From positions 236,747 through 300,746 of the forward strand of contig JAAGOF010000250.1 in assembly GCA_010645155.1 (NCBI GenBank): DNA of 64,000 nucleotides. The letters run 5' to 3'. The translations under genes and the position numbers were made by a program. Position 1 is the first letter of the stretch, and each line of letters starts with the position of its first letter. The DNA is from Tigriopus japonicus. Its lineage: Eukaryota > Arthropoda > Copepoda > Harpacticoida > Harpacticidae. This document shows positions 26,256 to 36,865 of the stretch, piece by piece. The notes beneath the pieces were generated by a model. The model was not told the origin of the DNA, did no database searches, and saw only the letters and a list, made by a program, of their open reading frames with translations.

Positions 26256-26990
26256 CCCATTGGTATGGGTGGGAGGGTTTTTGATGTTGCGTCATAAGCC
26301 GCAACGGCTTTGGCGTGAAGCGCGGCTATTTTTATATCGTGTTGGTCCATACTCACTTGCCATTTTTGGTCGAATGCGCGATGGTGGGCGGGCACTCTTG
26401 ATCTGAGGGCGTGCCCATATACGATTTCTGATGGGCTTTTACCTCCAGCTTTAGGCGTGTTGCAAAGTTCGAGCAGTCCTTCGCAGAATGATTCTGTAAC
26501 TGTTCCACCACTTTTACACAACAGGTTTTTGAGCGCTTTAACGGCAGACTCTGCAAGGCCGTTTGATTGCGGGTTTTCGGGGGTGGACAGTCTGTGTCGG
26601 ATACCCCATCTGACAAAGAAGTCCTGGGTTTCAGCAGCAGTGAAGGGGAGGCCGCCGTCGGTGAAAATTCGCGTTGGGCATCCAATGGAGCAGAACAATT
26701 GACGTAGATTTTGAATGGTTTTGGCCGCAGTTGGTGGGTGTTTGAAATGAAATAATACTGGCCACCCAGAGTACCGGTCAGTGATTGCGAGGAAGTGATT
26801 CCCTCCAATTGAGAAGAAGTCTGCGGCGACCTCTTCAAAGGGTCGGGTTGGCCTTGGGTCCCATTCTAGAGGCTCCCGCTGTTGAGATGGCAATCTCAGT
26901 TGGCACTGTTCACAAGCGTTAACTGTGGATTTCACGTCGGCGGTTAGTCCCGGCCAGAATACGGTCTGACGAGCTCTTTGCGGAGTGGGC
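26256..26990 (-). pseudogene. gypsy integrase core (DDE)
   Basis: Encodes CEQCQLRLPSQQREP (end of the zinc-binding region), VAADFFSIGGNHFLAITD (first Asp), RIFTDGGLPFTA (second Asp) and SNGLAESAVKALK (Glu). The zinc-finger's N-terminal His part is missing, apparently through a deletion with frameshift just before this frame near 26940-26990. The catalytic triad itself is intact. Confidence 0.88.
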
Positions 26991-27774
26991 GTGGTATAAG
27001 CAGTCGTTGTCTGAATAATACAAGGCCTTCAACGATGGACATCTCGGGGAGGTTCTTTGTGAAGTGTTTGAGTTCGTTAATAGGGTCTTTGTGGTCGTTG
27101 GAGAGCATTTTGATGACTCCCTTATATTCTGGGTCCTTGCTTCCAACGGAGCGGATTTCTTCAAGAATCGTATCAGCCAAAGAGTCATCCTCGAGGCCCT
27201 CTGTCTCCCTCTCGATGGCAATGGCTGTGGTCTTTTGGAGTGAACAAACATATATGTATAATTCTTTCTCTTCCACTAAATAGTCAGGTGTTGGCTCCTG
27301 AACTGGGGCTCGTGATAATGCATCTGGGATTCGGTGTTCACGTCCCTTCTTCCACACTGTCGTGAATGTGTAAGGACTGGTGGCAGCCTTGAGACGCTGG
27401 ATTCTCGCGTTCTCGTTGCAGTCAAGGGTCTGTTTGTCCAGTATTGATACCAACGGGAGGTGGTCAACGACGAGGGTGAAGTTGTTCAAACCAAACAGGA
27501 AGTTGTGGCACTTCTTGAGTGCCCATCGGACGGCAAGGAGCTCGAGCTCTACCATCGCGTATCGCGCCTCTGTATCTGTTATAAATCGGCTACTGGCGTT
27601 GATGAGGCGCCAGTGTTCGGTGTCATCTTGTTGTAAGAGGGCGTATACGAGGCCCTTGGTGCGAGGTGCGTCAGTTTGCAATGACGTGGGCTTCGAAAGG
27701 TCGAATGTGGCCAACACTGGGGGGAAGAGCAGGGCCTGTTTGGTTGCTTCAAATGCAACGTCGTGGACTGCTGT
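26944..27774 (-). pseudogene. gypsy RNase H domain and connection
   Basis: Contains TFDLSKPTSLQTDAPRTKG (first Asp), AMVELELLAVRWALKKC (Glu) and FTLVVDHLPLV (Asp), followed by HRIPDALSRAPV. These are the gypsy RNase H motifs. The frame is continuous with RT except for a TGA at 27775-27777. Confidence 0.88.
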
Positions 27775-28639
27775 TCAGAAGAATTCAGATCCAGACTTAA
27801 GAAGTGGTCTTAGGGGCTGCATGGCCCCCGAGACTGAGGCAGTGAACCCGGCCAACTGTTCGGCAAGGCCTAGGAAGGACCGCAGATCGGTTAGATTTGT
27901 GGGTTTTGGAAAGTGCCTGATGGCCTTCAGTTTGTCGGGGTCGGCCCTGATTCCGTCTTTTCCCACTATGTAGCCAGCAAAGGGTACGGACTCTTGGGCC
28001 AGATGAAACTTCCCCGGATTGAGGGTGATTCCAGACTCACGGCATTGCATGAGGAACTTGCGGACATTAACTAGGTGAATGTCTAGGTCAGCATCGTGCA
28101 AGAGCACGTCATCGACTATTTTTTCCAAGTTAGGGATGTCGGCGAGAGCAGCATCTGTTCGCCGATTATACTCATCGCCTGCTGAGGTAAGTCCCATCGG
28201 TGCCGGGAGATGCTTAAATCTTCCCCAGGGAGTGCTGAACGCGGTCAAGAGTTGGCTGGGTTCGTCCAATGGAACTTGAAAGTACCCATGTTTGGCATCA
28301 AACGTTGTGAAGAATCGCGAAGAGTGAGGGATGGTGTTCACAACGTCCTTTGGGGTTCTCATTGGATAGTGAGGTCTTTTGACATACTTATTGAGCATGC
28401 GTAGGTCAACGCAGAGCCTGGGCAGGTCACTGGGGGTTTTCTTTGGATCGATATGGGGTGGAGCCAGTCGGTTGGTTCAGTGACGGGGGCAATAACTCCC
28501 TTGTCTTTCAAGTTGAAGACGAGTTTCTTGACGGGTTCGCGGAGCGGGATGGGAATGGGTCTGGGTCCATTCACGTGGAAGGGTTTTGCGTCGTCTGTGA
28601 GCGTGATGTGAATAGGGGGTCCCTTCATCGGCTTCAGGG
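27775..28639 (-). pseudogene. gypsy reverse transcriptase, frameshifted
   Basis: Motifs: GVIAPVTEPTDW, VDLRMLNKYVKRPHYP, FFTTFDAKHGYFQVPL, FKHLPAPMGLTSAGDEY, IVDDVLLHDADLDIH, GKFHLAQESVPFAGYIV, LRSFLGLAEQL. The catalytic pair is DD in IVDDV. The frame shifts at the C5/A4 run near 28431-28440, and a TGA closes it at 27775. Just upstream lies the second hAT-like insertion. Confidence 0.9.
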
Positions 28640-29460
28640 TAGGGGTGGGCGAGAAGCCGGTGTCGGTGTCGACACCAGGTCTCCGGTGTCGACATTTCAA
28701 GGTTTCGTGAGTTTTTTGAAAAGTTCCGCAAAACCGCCAATTTTGCGTCATCACTCGTAAGGCTTCCAAAACAAAGACATTACTTAATCTCAACATGGGT
28801 CTCCGAAGCATATGTCTTTTGAAGAATTACTTCTCTAGCTCAAAAACACTGAGAAACCATTTTGAGCCTGTTAGTTTCCACAAGGTCATAAGTAGGGCCC
28901 AGAAATATATTCTTTAAATATAAAATATTTTTAAGATATTTCTCCGTCTTTCTTCAATTTTTTTAAATATTTTGGCTGCTTCAAGGAAAAATTAAATATG
29001 AAAATCCCTACAAAAGGGCATTTAAACCGAGATTCGACATTCAGAACCAAAACTACTATCACAAACGAAAAAAACTGCGCCATCTATTAAGGTAAATCCA
29101 AAAATGTATTGTTAAAACAATTACATGCAAAGTATGCCTCCAAACCGGGCCAAATGCACCAAATTCACAAAAAAGCTAATTTGGAACATCAGTACACACA
29201 GACAAAAAACCAAATAATGGCGTTGTCAAAAATATATTTCTTGAATATGCAGACTTTTTCAAATATTTAGGGGTTTTGAATAAAATATGTATTGGAATTT
29301 GACATTATTTTGCAAACAATTTTCCAGGCCCTATTCAAAAGCAGGGCCCAGACAAATATTTGATAAAAGTGGCAAAATATTTAAAACATATTTCCTTTAA
29401 CACTCCAAAATATTTGCTAAAATGGTCATATACTCATAAATATTCATGATCAAGCCATTC

Positions 29461-29502
29461 NNNNNNNNNNNNNNNNNNNNNNNNNNNNNNNNNNNNNNNN
29501 NN
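29461..29502. other. Assembly gap (42 N)
   Basis: Run of undetermined bases abutting a LINE fragment inside nested repeats. The true length of the missing sequence is unknown. Confidence 0.99.
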
Positions 29503-29645
29503 ATTCAAGATGCGGCTGAACAATCGACTTGTACAGAGTTAACATCGTAATACTATCTCTGGACTTGAAAGTGCGATAGATCCAACCACACGTTTGAAAT
29601 GCCTTTCCCACTTTCAATTGGATATGCTCAATTATTTGATACAAC
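29503..29645 (-). pseudogene. LINE reverse-transcriptase fragment (second copy)
   Basis: The minus-strand frame reads EHIQLKVGKAFQTCGWIY, then SITMLTLYKSIVQPHLE, almost the same as 17571-17700 (+), with only a handful of differences. It is truncated on one side by the gap. Confidence 0.8.
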
Positions 29646-30178
29646 TTTCGTATAATTGCCTGTTTGCTGACATTTTGGAATCTTAGGTTCTATTTGGATC
29701 AACTCTATTGTTTTGACTTCTTTATTTCGTTAATTTTTGTGAAATATTTTTTGACCTAAATAGTTAAACAATATTAAATTCTTCCTCGAAATAACCAAAT
29801 TATTAGAAAAATTGAGAAAAAATGGGTAAATCCTTTTAAAAAGAATTTAATTCCGGCCCCTATTTGTAAGTAACTCTAAACGGGAAAGTTATCACTTACC
29901 AGATCCTCACTATTCATTTGGGGTTTGAGAGTTACCAAAAAGAGTGAAACATTGTATGTAATTAATAAAACTTTGGTTGATTTTTAGTCTTTAAATTCCT
30001 TCATGAACTATTGGTGTCGGTGCCGTTATTGGTATCGGTGTCGGCGTCGACAACAGCGGTGTCGACACCGCGGTGTCGATGGGAAACTTCGACACCGGTG
30101 TCGGTGTCAGTGTCGGTTTCAACCTTCCGGTGTCGGTGTCGGTGTCGAGGTCAAAATTGCCGGTGTCACCCATCCCTA

Positions 30179-31504
30179 CTTCAGGGACTTGTCGCCATCA
30201 AATACGTCTTCAAACTCGCTCAACAACTCAATCTTAATATTCTCAAGATGGTCCGTTTTGGCAGTGGTTAGGGCGTTGATGGCTCGGATGGGCAATGGGA
30301 ATGATTCTGGGATCAGCTTGAGGGCTTGGCATGTTTTAAGGTTGATCAGTGTTCCCTTAAAATCATCAGAGATAACGAAGGCGGTTTCAACTTGCGTTCC
30401 TTTGTGTTCAATGATGAAGTGGGCATGTCCCATTGTTGAGATGGCGCGGCCGTTGGCGGCGTAGAGCTCGTCGTTCATTTCGGTCAGGCTTGACACATCC
30501 CGACCAAGCTTGGAGAAATCTGAGACGCCCATGAGGTTGGCGCCTGCGCCCGTATCTGGCGGGACGTTTTGGATGAGCCCAAGCCTTTGGGGGCCCACCG
30601 AGTCTGTGAACCAAATGGAGACAGTTTTCAATTGACAAAACGGGCTTTTGCCCATAAGTACACGACCGCAGAAAACTGAAGAGATGCGGCTTTGATTTGG
30701 CCCATCGTTTTTGTCGCTGCTTAGGTTTGTGATGTGGGCCTTGGGGTTGGCTTTGACGGATCGGCATGCTTTGCCAAAGTGGCCTTTTCTTCCACATTTG
30801 TTGCACACTTGATCTTGGCTAAGAGCGACCTCACTAGCGCGGCAGACTTCAATGGCTCGGGGTAGCGTGGGGAATGTGGTGTCTTCAAGGAGATCGCGGC
30901 GAGCCTTATCATCTTTGGTTCCCATCATGATTTGCGTGACTATTTGGGAATCCCTGCATTTTTCGCACAACTCGGCCTCATCTGCAAGGTCATGGAGGGA
31001 GAAACAAAAGTGGTCGAACGTCTCGGTTGCATTCTGCACTGGTTTGTGGAATTTGATGCGGTCGAGTGGAACACTACGCTGGGATTGGTAATATTTTTGA
31101 AGGTGGTCAAGGATTCCTTCAACCAATGTTTCTTCAGCGTCTAGGTCCACTCCGCAATGAGTCTTGACCACCCTGGCTGTGTGGGGTCCCATCGCCGTGA
31201 TCAATGAGTAGATTTGGACGTCCTTCCCGAACGAGCTCAAGGGGTATATTCTAGCGCTATGATTCCAACGTTCTCTCCACTTTTTGAATGATGTGTGTGA
31301 CGTGTCTTGCTCCAATTGACTAAGTGATGAAAACTTGAATGTTCTGGGCGGTGGTGGGGGGCGTATGGCCTCACTGCCGGGTGGGTCGAATCCCGTTCTT
31401 TGGTGGTTGGCTTCCGCACGAGTGGCGTCACGGCTAGCGCTCGTGCGGGCACGGATTGTGCGCAGTCGTGCGCACGCAGTGGTGAACGCTGACGAGATCT
31501 CACA
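30179..31504 (-). pseudogene. gypsy gag-protease region
   Basis: Frame with a capsid-like segment (FKKWRERWNHSARIYPLSSF ... TFDHFCFSLHDLADEAE), a CCHC zinc knuckle CNKCGRKGHFGKAC and an aspartic-protease active site PDTGAGANLMG. It ends in the pre-RT linker where the hAT-like element inserted. Upstream it is out of frame with the gag start, by one frameshift near 31500. Confidence 0.88.
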
Positions 31505-31610
31505 GGTCCTGGACTTTAACGGCGAACGCTTGGACGGACCTCTCGGCCCATTTGGCGAGTTGACCGCGGCTGCGGCGGGCCATGGGCACTAGGTCAGGCG
31601 GGGCCGCCAT
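31500..31610 (-). pseudogene. gypsy gag N-terminal segment
   Basis: First ATG after the 5' LTR (31608-31610), frame MAAPPDLVPMARRSRG onward to a TGA at 31500-31502. The reading frame then continues shifted into the larger gag-protease frame. Confidence 0.6.
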
Positions 31611-31682
31611 GAGGTCTGTTCTGGGGGAGGGGGTTTGTTCAGGTACTTGTTCAGTCGTGGTGTGGGCGAAGTTTGGGCGGTT

Positions 31683-31700
31683 CCTACACCGTCTGCGCCA
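31683..31700 (-). other. Primer binding site, serine-tRNA-like
   Basis: Immediately inside the 5' LTR the minus strand reads TGGCGCAGACGGTG. Its complement on the plus strand (CACCGTCTGCGCCA) resembles the CCA-ended 3' terminus of an arthropod serine tRNA with about one mismatch. The tRNA identity is from memory and is an inference. Confidence 0.65.
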
Positions 31701-31866
31701 TGTTGTGACGCGGGTGTTCCCTTCGGACGGATTTGATAACGAGACCCGAGTTACACATAACCTTTATTGTCTTTTCCTAACCGAACATGTCAATGAGTAA
31801 AACGCAAGTGGTCGCATTCTTCCTTTGCTCACCTCCGTTCTTCTCAGGGTGATCCGTCATGCCACA
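31701..31866 (-). repeat. 5' LTR of the gypsy element
   Basis: 166 bp, TGT...ACA ends. Differs from the 3' LTR by about seven substitutions and a 7-base deletion. It should contain the element's promoter and its polyadenylation signal. Confidence 0.92.
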
Positions 31867-32639
31867 GTATCCTTCAAACCGCAGTTTTCCGAGTTTTCCC
31901 TCAACAAAGCTTTGTGAGACCGACACAATCTTGTAACCCTGACACAAAACTTCGTCCAATCGTAGAGGACGGTCTAATCAGAGAAGACAGACCTTTGCGC
32001 CTCTTTTATATTAAGGTTTTAAAGTGACGGTGCTAAAACAAAGAGGAAAAAATGTAAGAGCAGCTTGCAAAAACTAAGGATTCGATTTCTGTGCTCTCGG
32101 AAAACTCGTTGCTGCAAAAATAATTAGTTTTACACCTTTTCCCAACTTCTTGGATGGTGAAGCCTCTGTCCTCTAATACCTCGTCTCCAGGCTCAAGATA
32201 AGAAAAAAACAGATTGAGAGGTGATTCATTATCAGAAATCACCCATTCATAAGCTTTGCTAAAGAACATTGCTGCATGCTGACACCAATAAGGATTTTTT
32301 TAGGTGGTGTGATCTTTGTAATTTGTTGCATGTTGCCTGAAGTCGGTACTACTCAGAAGGTACACTTCGGTGCTATCTATCACCTCACAAACGTCTTGGC
32401 AATTTCGAAATGGAACAAACATGACCCCTCACAAAGCAGAAAACTTATCATAACAGCTAACAAAATTTTCGAGGTGATCAGGTATAAGCTGATGAACCAT
32501 CGGCACCATGTGTTAGCCTAAGTTAGCCAATATCTCTTTCAGGGTATCTATTTTTTTATAAAGTTTATTGCGAGTATTTTTCTCATTGGAGACAATATAC
32601 AATAATGGTTACAATGTTTTTGTAGTAGTGTTAAGATCT

Positions 32640-32823
32640 TGGTGTGGTGTGTTGGGGCCTATTCTGTGTTGTCCTTGGCGAGGCGACGTATCCACCAGAC
32701 CAAGGACCCTCCTCAAGAGTCCTTGGGTGACTAGGGTGAAAAGGAGGTGTGAACCTGGGCTCGAACCCATGAACCCGGGCAAAGCTCGGTCGCGCGTTTT
32801 ATCAACTGCGCAAACCATCTTCC
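32640..32823 (-). repeat. tRNA-derived SINE
   Basis: The minus strand from 32823 reads GATGGTTTGCGCAGTTGAT (A-box-like), then GGTTCGAGCCC (B box) in tRNA spacing. An unrelated tail follows with AGGACTCTTGAGGAGG, which can pair with GTCCTTGG-type sequence. A tRNA head with a non-tRNA body is a SINE structure. Confidence 0.5.
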
Positions 32824-35373
32824 CTTTTGTCTATACTATATTTCTTACAAGATATGGAAGTTGGTTTCATGATTTTGCTCTTGAACCCTTCGTGTTCAAG
32901 TTTGATGAAACTTCGAAAACACAAGTAAAATAAATCTTGTTGAATTAGCCACAACTCCAAAGGATTGCATTATTAGTTTGTTAACCTTGACAAAGACTTA
33001 ACTAATGTTGTTAGGTAATCCCTTATAGAGGGCGGTTTTGGCGACGTCAAAATTGAGCTACCTCTATTTTATTTATCTATGACTGAGGCCCACAATTTTA
33101 CTTTCACAACACGATACCTAAAAATTCATGATAAATTGCTTGGAATTTCCAAAGACATTGATGTAAGTATCTGACCAAGTGAACCATGCATATGAAGCAA
33201 CTTCAATTTGCAGCGTTCTTAAAGCCAAGTCCAGATAACTATCAGACGCCCTAAAAGGTACAATATTAATTATTAATTTTTGATTATTATCATAAGTTAA
33301 TATGAACACGAATCGCTGGCCGAGCGAGACTCAACCCTCCGACTCTAGCACCAACAATCCAAAATAGCCTCCTAAATCCTAAAACTGAATGCTATTCAAT
33401 ACTTGATTAGAACCTTCTTTGATATTTGGTAAATTTGATTTTTTTGTCATAAGATTTGATATGGAATATTAGCTAAAACACACTTCATGCTGGATTATTG
33501 TACAGAACACATGTCACAATGCTTCTTAAACTGGGTCCCGTAAAGGGGCTTTGAGATCTTCCAAGGGACCTTGAATGATTTTTTGAAAAATGCCAAAAAG
33601 GTCAAAGTTATCAATATTCTGCACGCAATGTTCTGGCGTGCTCACAACCCTCCCCCCTGTTATGTATATATAGATGTTCTATGCAGAATAGAAACCAGTA
33701 TTGAAGTATGAAGTTTATCACTCTGATTACTCCACGGTGAGTGGCCTCGCGGCTACTCATGGGGTTACAACGTTAAGAAATTATTTTCAATATTTTTGAT
33801 GAAAGTGTCATGTGACTCAAGAGAGTTTTTTTGGATAGAAATACTTCATTTTTGACAGTGTCAGTTGTTTCAAGTTCTTAAGTATCAGACCCTCTCTAGC
33901 TCTCTAAGTCAAAATGTTTCTTAGCCAGCCGTTGATTTTGGGACACCAAATATTTTAATTTTAAACAGCTCAATTTTCAATTGTCTTTCCTCTTAGTGCT
34001 TTAAACTACGTTGGTAAATACGGTAATCTGAAAGGCGAATTTCCATAGAGGTTCTTTTGATTTGACTGTGAATACTATTGTGGTCCGACTTCCTATAGGT
34101 ATTGTTGTAAACTTTTGAAGTTCATCATTTTTCTGCTCAGCTAACTTGCCCGTTTTACCTCTGGCGGTATGATTTTAAACATATTTTTGGGGCACATTTC
34201 TGGTTGATTAAATTCAAGAATGATCGAAAAGGCATTTAGCTAAGAAAACGTCAATCAGACGACAAGATTTTTCATATCTGTAGGGCTGGCGGTGTGATTT
34301 TTTAATGTGCAAAATCAATCTTCTTTGATCACTTTTCAGATTGAGTGCGCCAAATTGCATGTTTCAGTTCCAAAAATGGGAATAAAAGACAAACACAAAA
34401 CGGGAAAAGATATATCTACCTGGAACAAAAATCCCAAGACCTAACAAACCGTGGCAAGTTTTATCTAACCCCATTTTGACCATCTTCATCAGGTCAATTC
34501 TAACCCAAGCAAACTCTAGAGCAAGACCACCTTGCTTCAATTCTCATTACTTAAACCCCCGGTGGCCTTTTTGTGCGCTCAATCTGTCTTAATTGAAGTC
34601 GGCAGGCATGATAGATACAATGTTGAACCTTTAGTAAGCAACACTGTGCAACGCTGTACCTATTTTGTACGGACTCACGTTCATTACCATGAACATGCAT
34701 ATCGTATTTACGTTAGTGGATGAACTCGGGAGCAAAGATCCGGCTCAGGTGCAAAAGAGGCAGCAGCAAAAAAAAAAAACCCTTTGACTAACGCTACCAC
34801 ATCAAGTCCAATTTAGTGCCAATTTTGCCAAATCATGGCCGAATTCGCTGTCGTGAGTAACTACAACATTGGCCATTATCTCTAGAAAGATGCTCAATTG
34901 CGTTCAAATTTTGAGATGGGTAGTTCGGCGGGGCTGGAGTATTTTCAAGGCTGAAGTGGCTGGCAAAAAAAGCATCCATCATTGAATAGCTTCAATTACT
35001 GTCCTGCGAGATGGTTCCATATGTGTTACCGTAAGTACAACAAAAACAAAACTTGAATGAATCAAACAACAAAAGATAGGCCATATCTCTCTTGGGTGGG
35101 TATGGTGAAAATCATTCGTTATGCCTGTTTGCTTTCATGTCCTAATGCCTGACCTAAACGAATAAGTTTTAAAAGATTTGTGGTCGCTGGAAGTGGTCGG
35201 TCCTTTTTCGGTTGACTCGATCAACGACCAAAGGATCAACAAACCAGGGGCCAGGGTGGGCCAAGAAACTCTTTTGCTCTTCCCCTTCTAACTTCTTGCA
35301 CTATGACTGCCCAGAACTGTTTTGAAAATGATGAAAATGATTCAGCATTTCACGGCCAACCCAAGTGGTTGTT

Positions 35374-35407
35374 GTTGCTGTTGTTGTTGTCGTCGTCGTC
35401 GTCGTTG
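35374..35407. repeat. (GTT)n/(GTC)n microsatellite
   Basis: Uninterrupted GTT, CTG and then GTC triplets. Marks the left edge of the microsatellite-rich domain that continues to the end of the window. Confidence 0.85.
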
Positions 35408-35762
35408 AACTCGAACTCCACTCTTGGTCTCTCCACAAACGTAGTCGGTATGCTCGTACGTAAGTACTGCATACTGTATACATCCAATCCCCCATGTACG
35501 TGGAATGTACGCACGTAGGTAGAATCCACAAAAGAACGTGGATGATGGTGACGACGATGGGGCTTCTGTGATCGAGGCTCGAGTCTTTCACAATCATTGT
35601 CGTAGTCCGTTCAGCGTGTATGGACACTGCACGGGTGCGTTAGGGAAGAGGCATTGGATTCGTTGGAAGACCGACGAGGCTGACTTTGATCTGGCCTGGG
35701 TTTGCCCGGGATATCCCCGTTCAATTGCATTCCTATGGTTGTTGGTTAGTTGATCGTAGTAG

Positions 35763-35825
35763 GAGGAGAACGACGACGACGATGAGGATCATGATGATGA
35801 TGTTGATGACGATGATCGTCAACAT
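35763..35825. repeat. ACG/ATG trinucleotide microsatellite
   Basis: Imperfect GAC, ATG and GAT triplets about 500 bp upstream of the Maf exon. Confidence 0.75.
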
Positions 35826-36281
35826 CACCTTCAGCTTGGGGAGGGAGGGGGCCAACAGCCTCGTTCGAACCGTTTCGAAGAATAAAAATCCCCAAGTCAT
35901 CAAAATGGCGGCCGTTTTTTTCCTCTCCCTCCACTGTGCCTCTCTTTCTTTCTCTCTTTCTCTCGTTCATCATTACCTTCAACTCCTAAGAGTTCTACTA
36001 CTCTTTCAACGTAGAAACGAGCCCACAAAGTGTACATTGAACCACTTGAGCTCGATCGAATTGAGGACTTCCATGGTCTGCTCTGTGCCGGTGCCACTCG
36101 TCTTTATCCAGAGCTTGACACATTCGAAAGACTTGACTTTTAAGGAATAATTGTGTTTGTGAGTGAGTCTAGCGGAAATCGTCGCTTTAGGTCGTGACCA
36201 AGACGCCTTTTGTCAACCTCCACCACCTTCCGACGAACGCTAACAACAACAACCGCAACAACAACAACAACGAAGACAGTC

Positions 36282-36865
36282 ATGAAGAAGAACTCCTCTA
36301 GTCTGGGATTGGGACCAAATGAAGCCGGGAGTGAGAGCAATCTACTAAATCCGAGTGCCAGCTCAGCCTACGACCTTCATTTGCGAATGTCCGCGGCCGC
36401 CACGTCAGTGCATCATCCACACCTCCACGGACACGCCCACAACCCTTTCTTGGATCCATTGGCCATGCACCATCAGGTTCAACAGCACCAACAAGCCTAT
36501 CAAGGACACCATCCTCATTTGGGAGGAGGACCGGGTTTGGGCAATAACGGAGGCGCATCCGGATCAGGCAATCACCCTGGAAGTGGTGGCACTGGCAGCG
36601 GCGGTGGCGGCGGTGGGGGCAGTGCAGACCCAGGTGGCTTGCATCAGCTGACCTCAGGTGGCCAGGGTGGCCCAGGCAATGGCTCCTCGGGATCAGTGCT
36701 AACGGGTGGATCGATGGATGGGAAGCTGTCGCGCCCGATTTCACCGGCCATGATCCAGTGCGGAATCACAGATGAGGAGTTGGTCACCTTGTCGGTCCGC
36801 GACCTGAATCGACAACTCAAGATGCGAGGCTTGAACCGCGATGAGATCACCACCATGAAACAGAG
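36282..36865 (+). CDS. maf-S: Small-Maf-like bZIP transcription factor, first coding exon
   Basis: The C-terminal part reads GITDEELVTLSVRDLNRQLK then MRGLNRDEITTMKQR. This is the extended homology region of Maf proteins, and the K-MRGLN insertion and MKQR are typical of arthropod small Maf. Small Mafs bind DNA as dimers, classically with CNC partners in stress responses. The exon ends CAGAG|GTGAGTG exactly before the basic region (expected RRTLKNRG), with a stop just past the donor. Residues 1-145 are a His-, Gly-, Ser- and Asn-rich low-complexity stretch (HHPHLHGH, GSGGGGGGG) unusual for a small Maf and more like the linker of large Mafs. A downstream in-frame ATG at 36714 would give a conventional short N-terminus. 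Which start is used is undecided, and the frame is open upstream of 36282. The remaining exon(s) are not in view. Confidence 0.85.

Larger units (their letters stand above)
28640..30178. mobile_element. hAT-like element (TAGGGGTGGGC ends) inside gypsy pol
   Basis: 1539 bp including the gap. Ends TAGGGGTGGGCGA and, in reverse complement, TAGGGATGGGTGA. Flanked by a perfect 8-bp duplication CTTCAGGG (28632-28639, 30179-30186), which separates protease from RT. Subterminal arrays of GGTGTCGG/GGTGTCGAC occur on both sides. The interior holds AATATTT-rich GGGCCC-ended repeats (about 28893-29333 and 29344-29860) and a LINE RT fragment, so it is itself a composite. Confidence 0.85.
24630..31866 (-). 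mobile_element. Ty3/gypsy LTR retrotransposon, degenerate, minus strand
   Basis: 7.24 kb including two later insertions. LTRs at both ends (TGT...ACA) and a perfect 5-bp duplication GTATC at 24625-24629 and 31867-31871. A tRNA-complementary primer site abuts the 5' LTR and a purine tract abuts the 3' LTR. Order gag - CCHC - protease - RT - RNase H - integrase is that of Ty3/gypsy (Metaviridae). Lesions include a gag frameshift, an RT frameshift, a TGA between RT and RNase H, loss of sequence before integrase, and two DNA-transposon insertions, so it is not functional. I counted about seven substitutions and one 7-base indel between the LTRs. Confidence 0.92.
23769..32021. mobile_element. Inverted-repeat DNA element, copy 2, split by the retrotransposon
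   Basis: Left arm (from TAAAGATGCTTAATC at 23769) and right arm (ending at 32021) are reverse complements over about 165 bp, sharing GCAAAGGTCT, TCTTCTCTGATTAGACC and GAGGGAAAACT. Both flanks are AAGTGACG (23761-23768 and 32022-32029). Removing the 7.2-kb retrotransposon leaves an element of about 1.0 kb, same family as copy 1, which ends only 25 bp away. Confidence 0.8.
32030..36281. other. Region upstream of the Maf exon; no gene recognised
   Basis: Only short unrelated frames. It contains a tRNA-derived SINE (32749-32823) and, from about 35.3 kb, trinucleotide repeats. The Maf promoter and 5' UTR should lie near its right end. No TATA box stands out, so I do not place a start site. Confidence 0.5.

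Noticed and set aside
32033..32269. Minus-strand 78-codon frame
   Set aside because: No recognisable similarity and no splice or start context. It partly abuts the target-site copy of the split element.
35686..36150. 154-codon plus-strand frame upstream of Maf
   Set aside because: Composed largely of trinucleotide and pyrimidine repeats (Met, Arg, Thr, Leu and Ser runs), with no recognisable domain.
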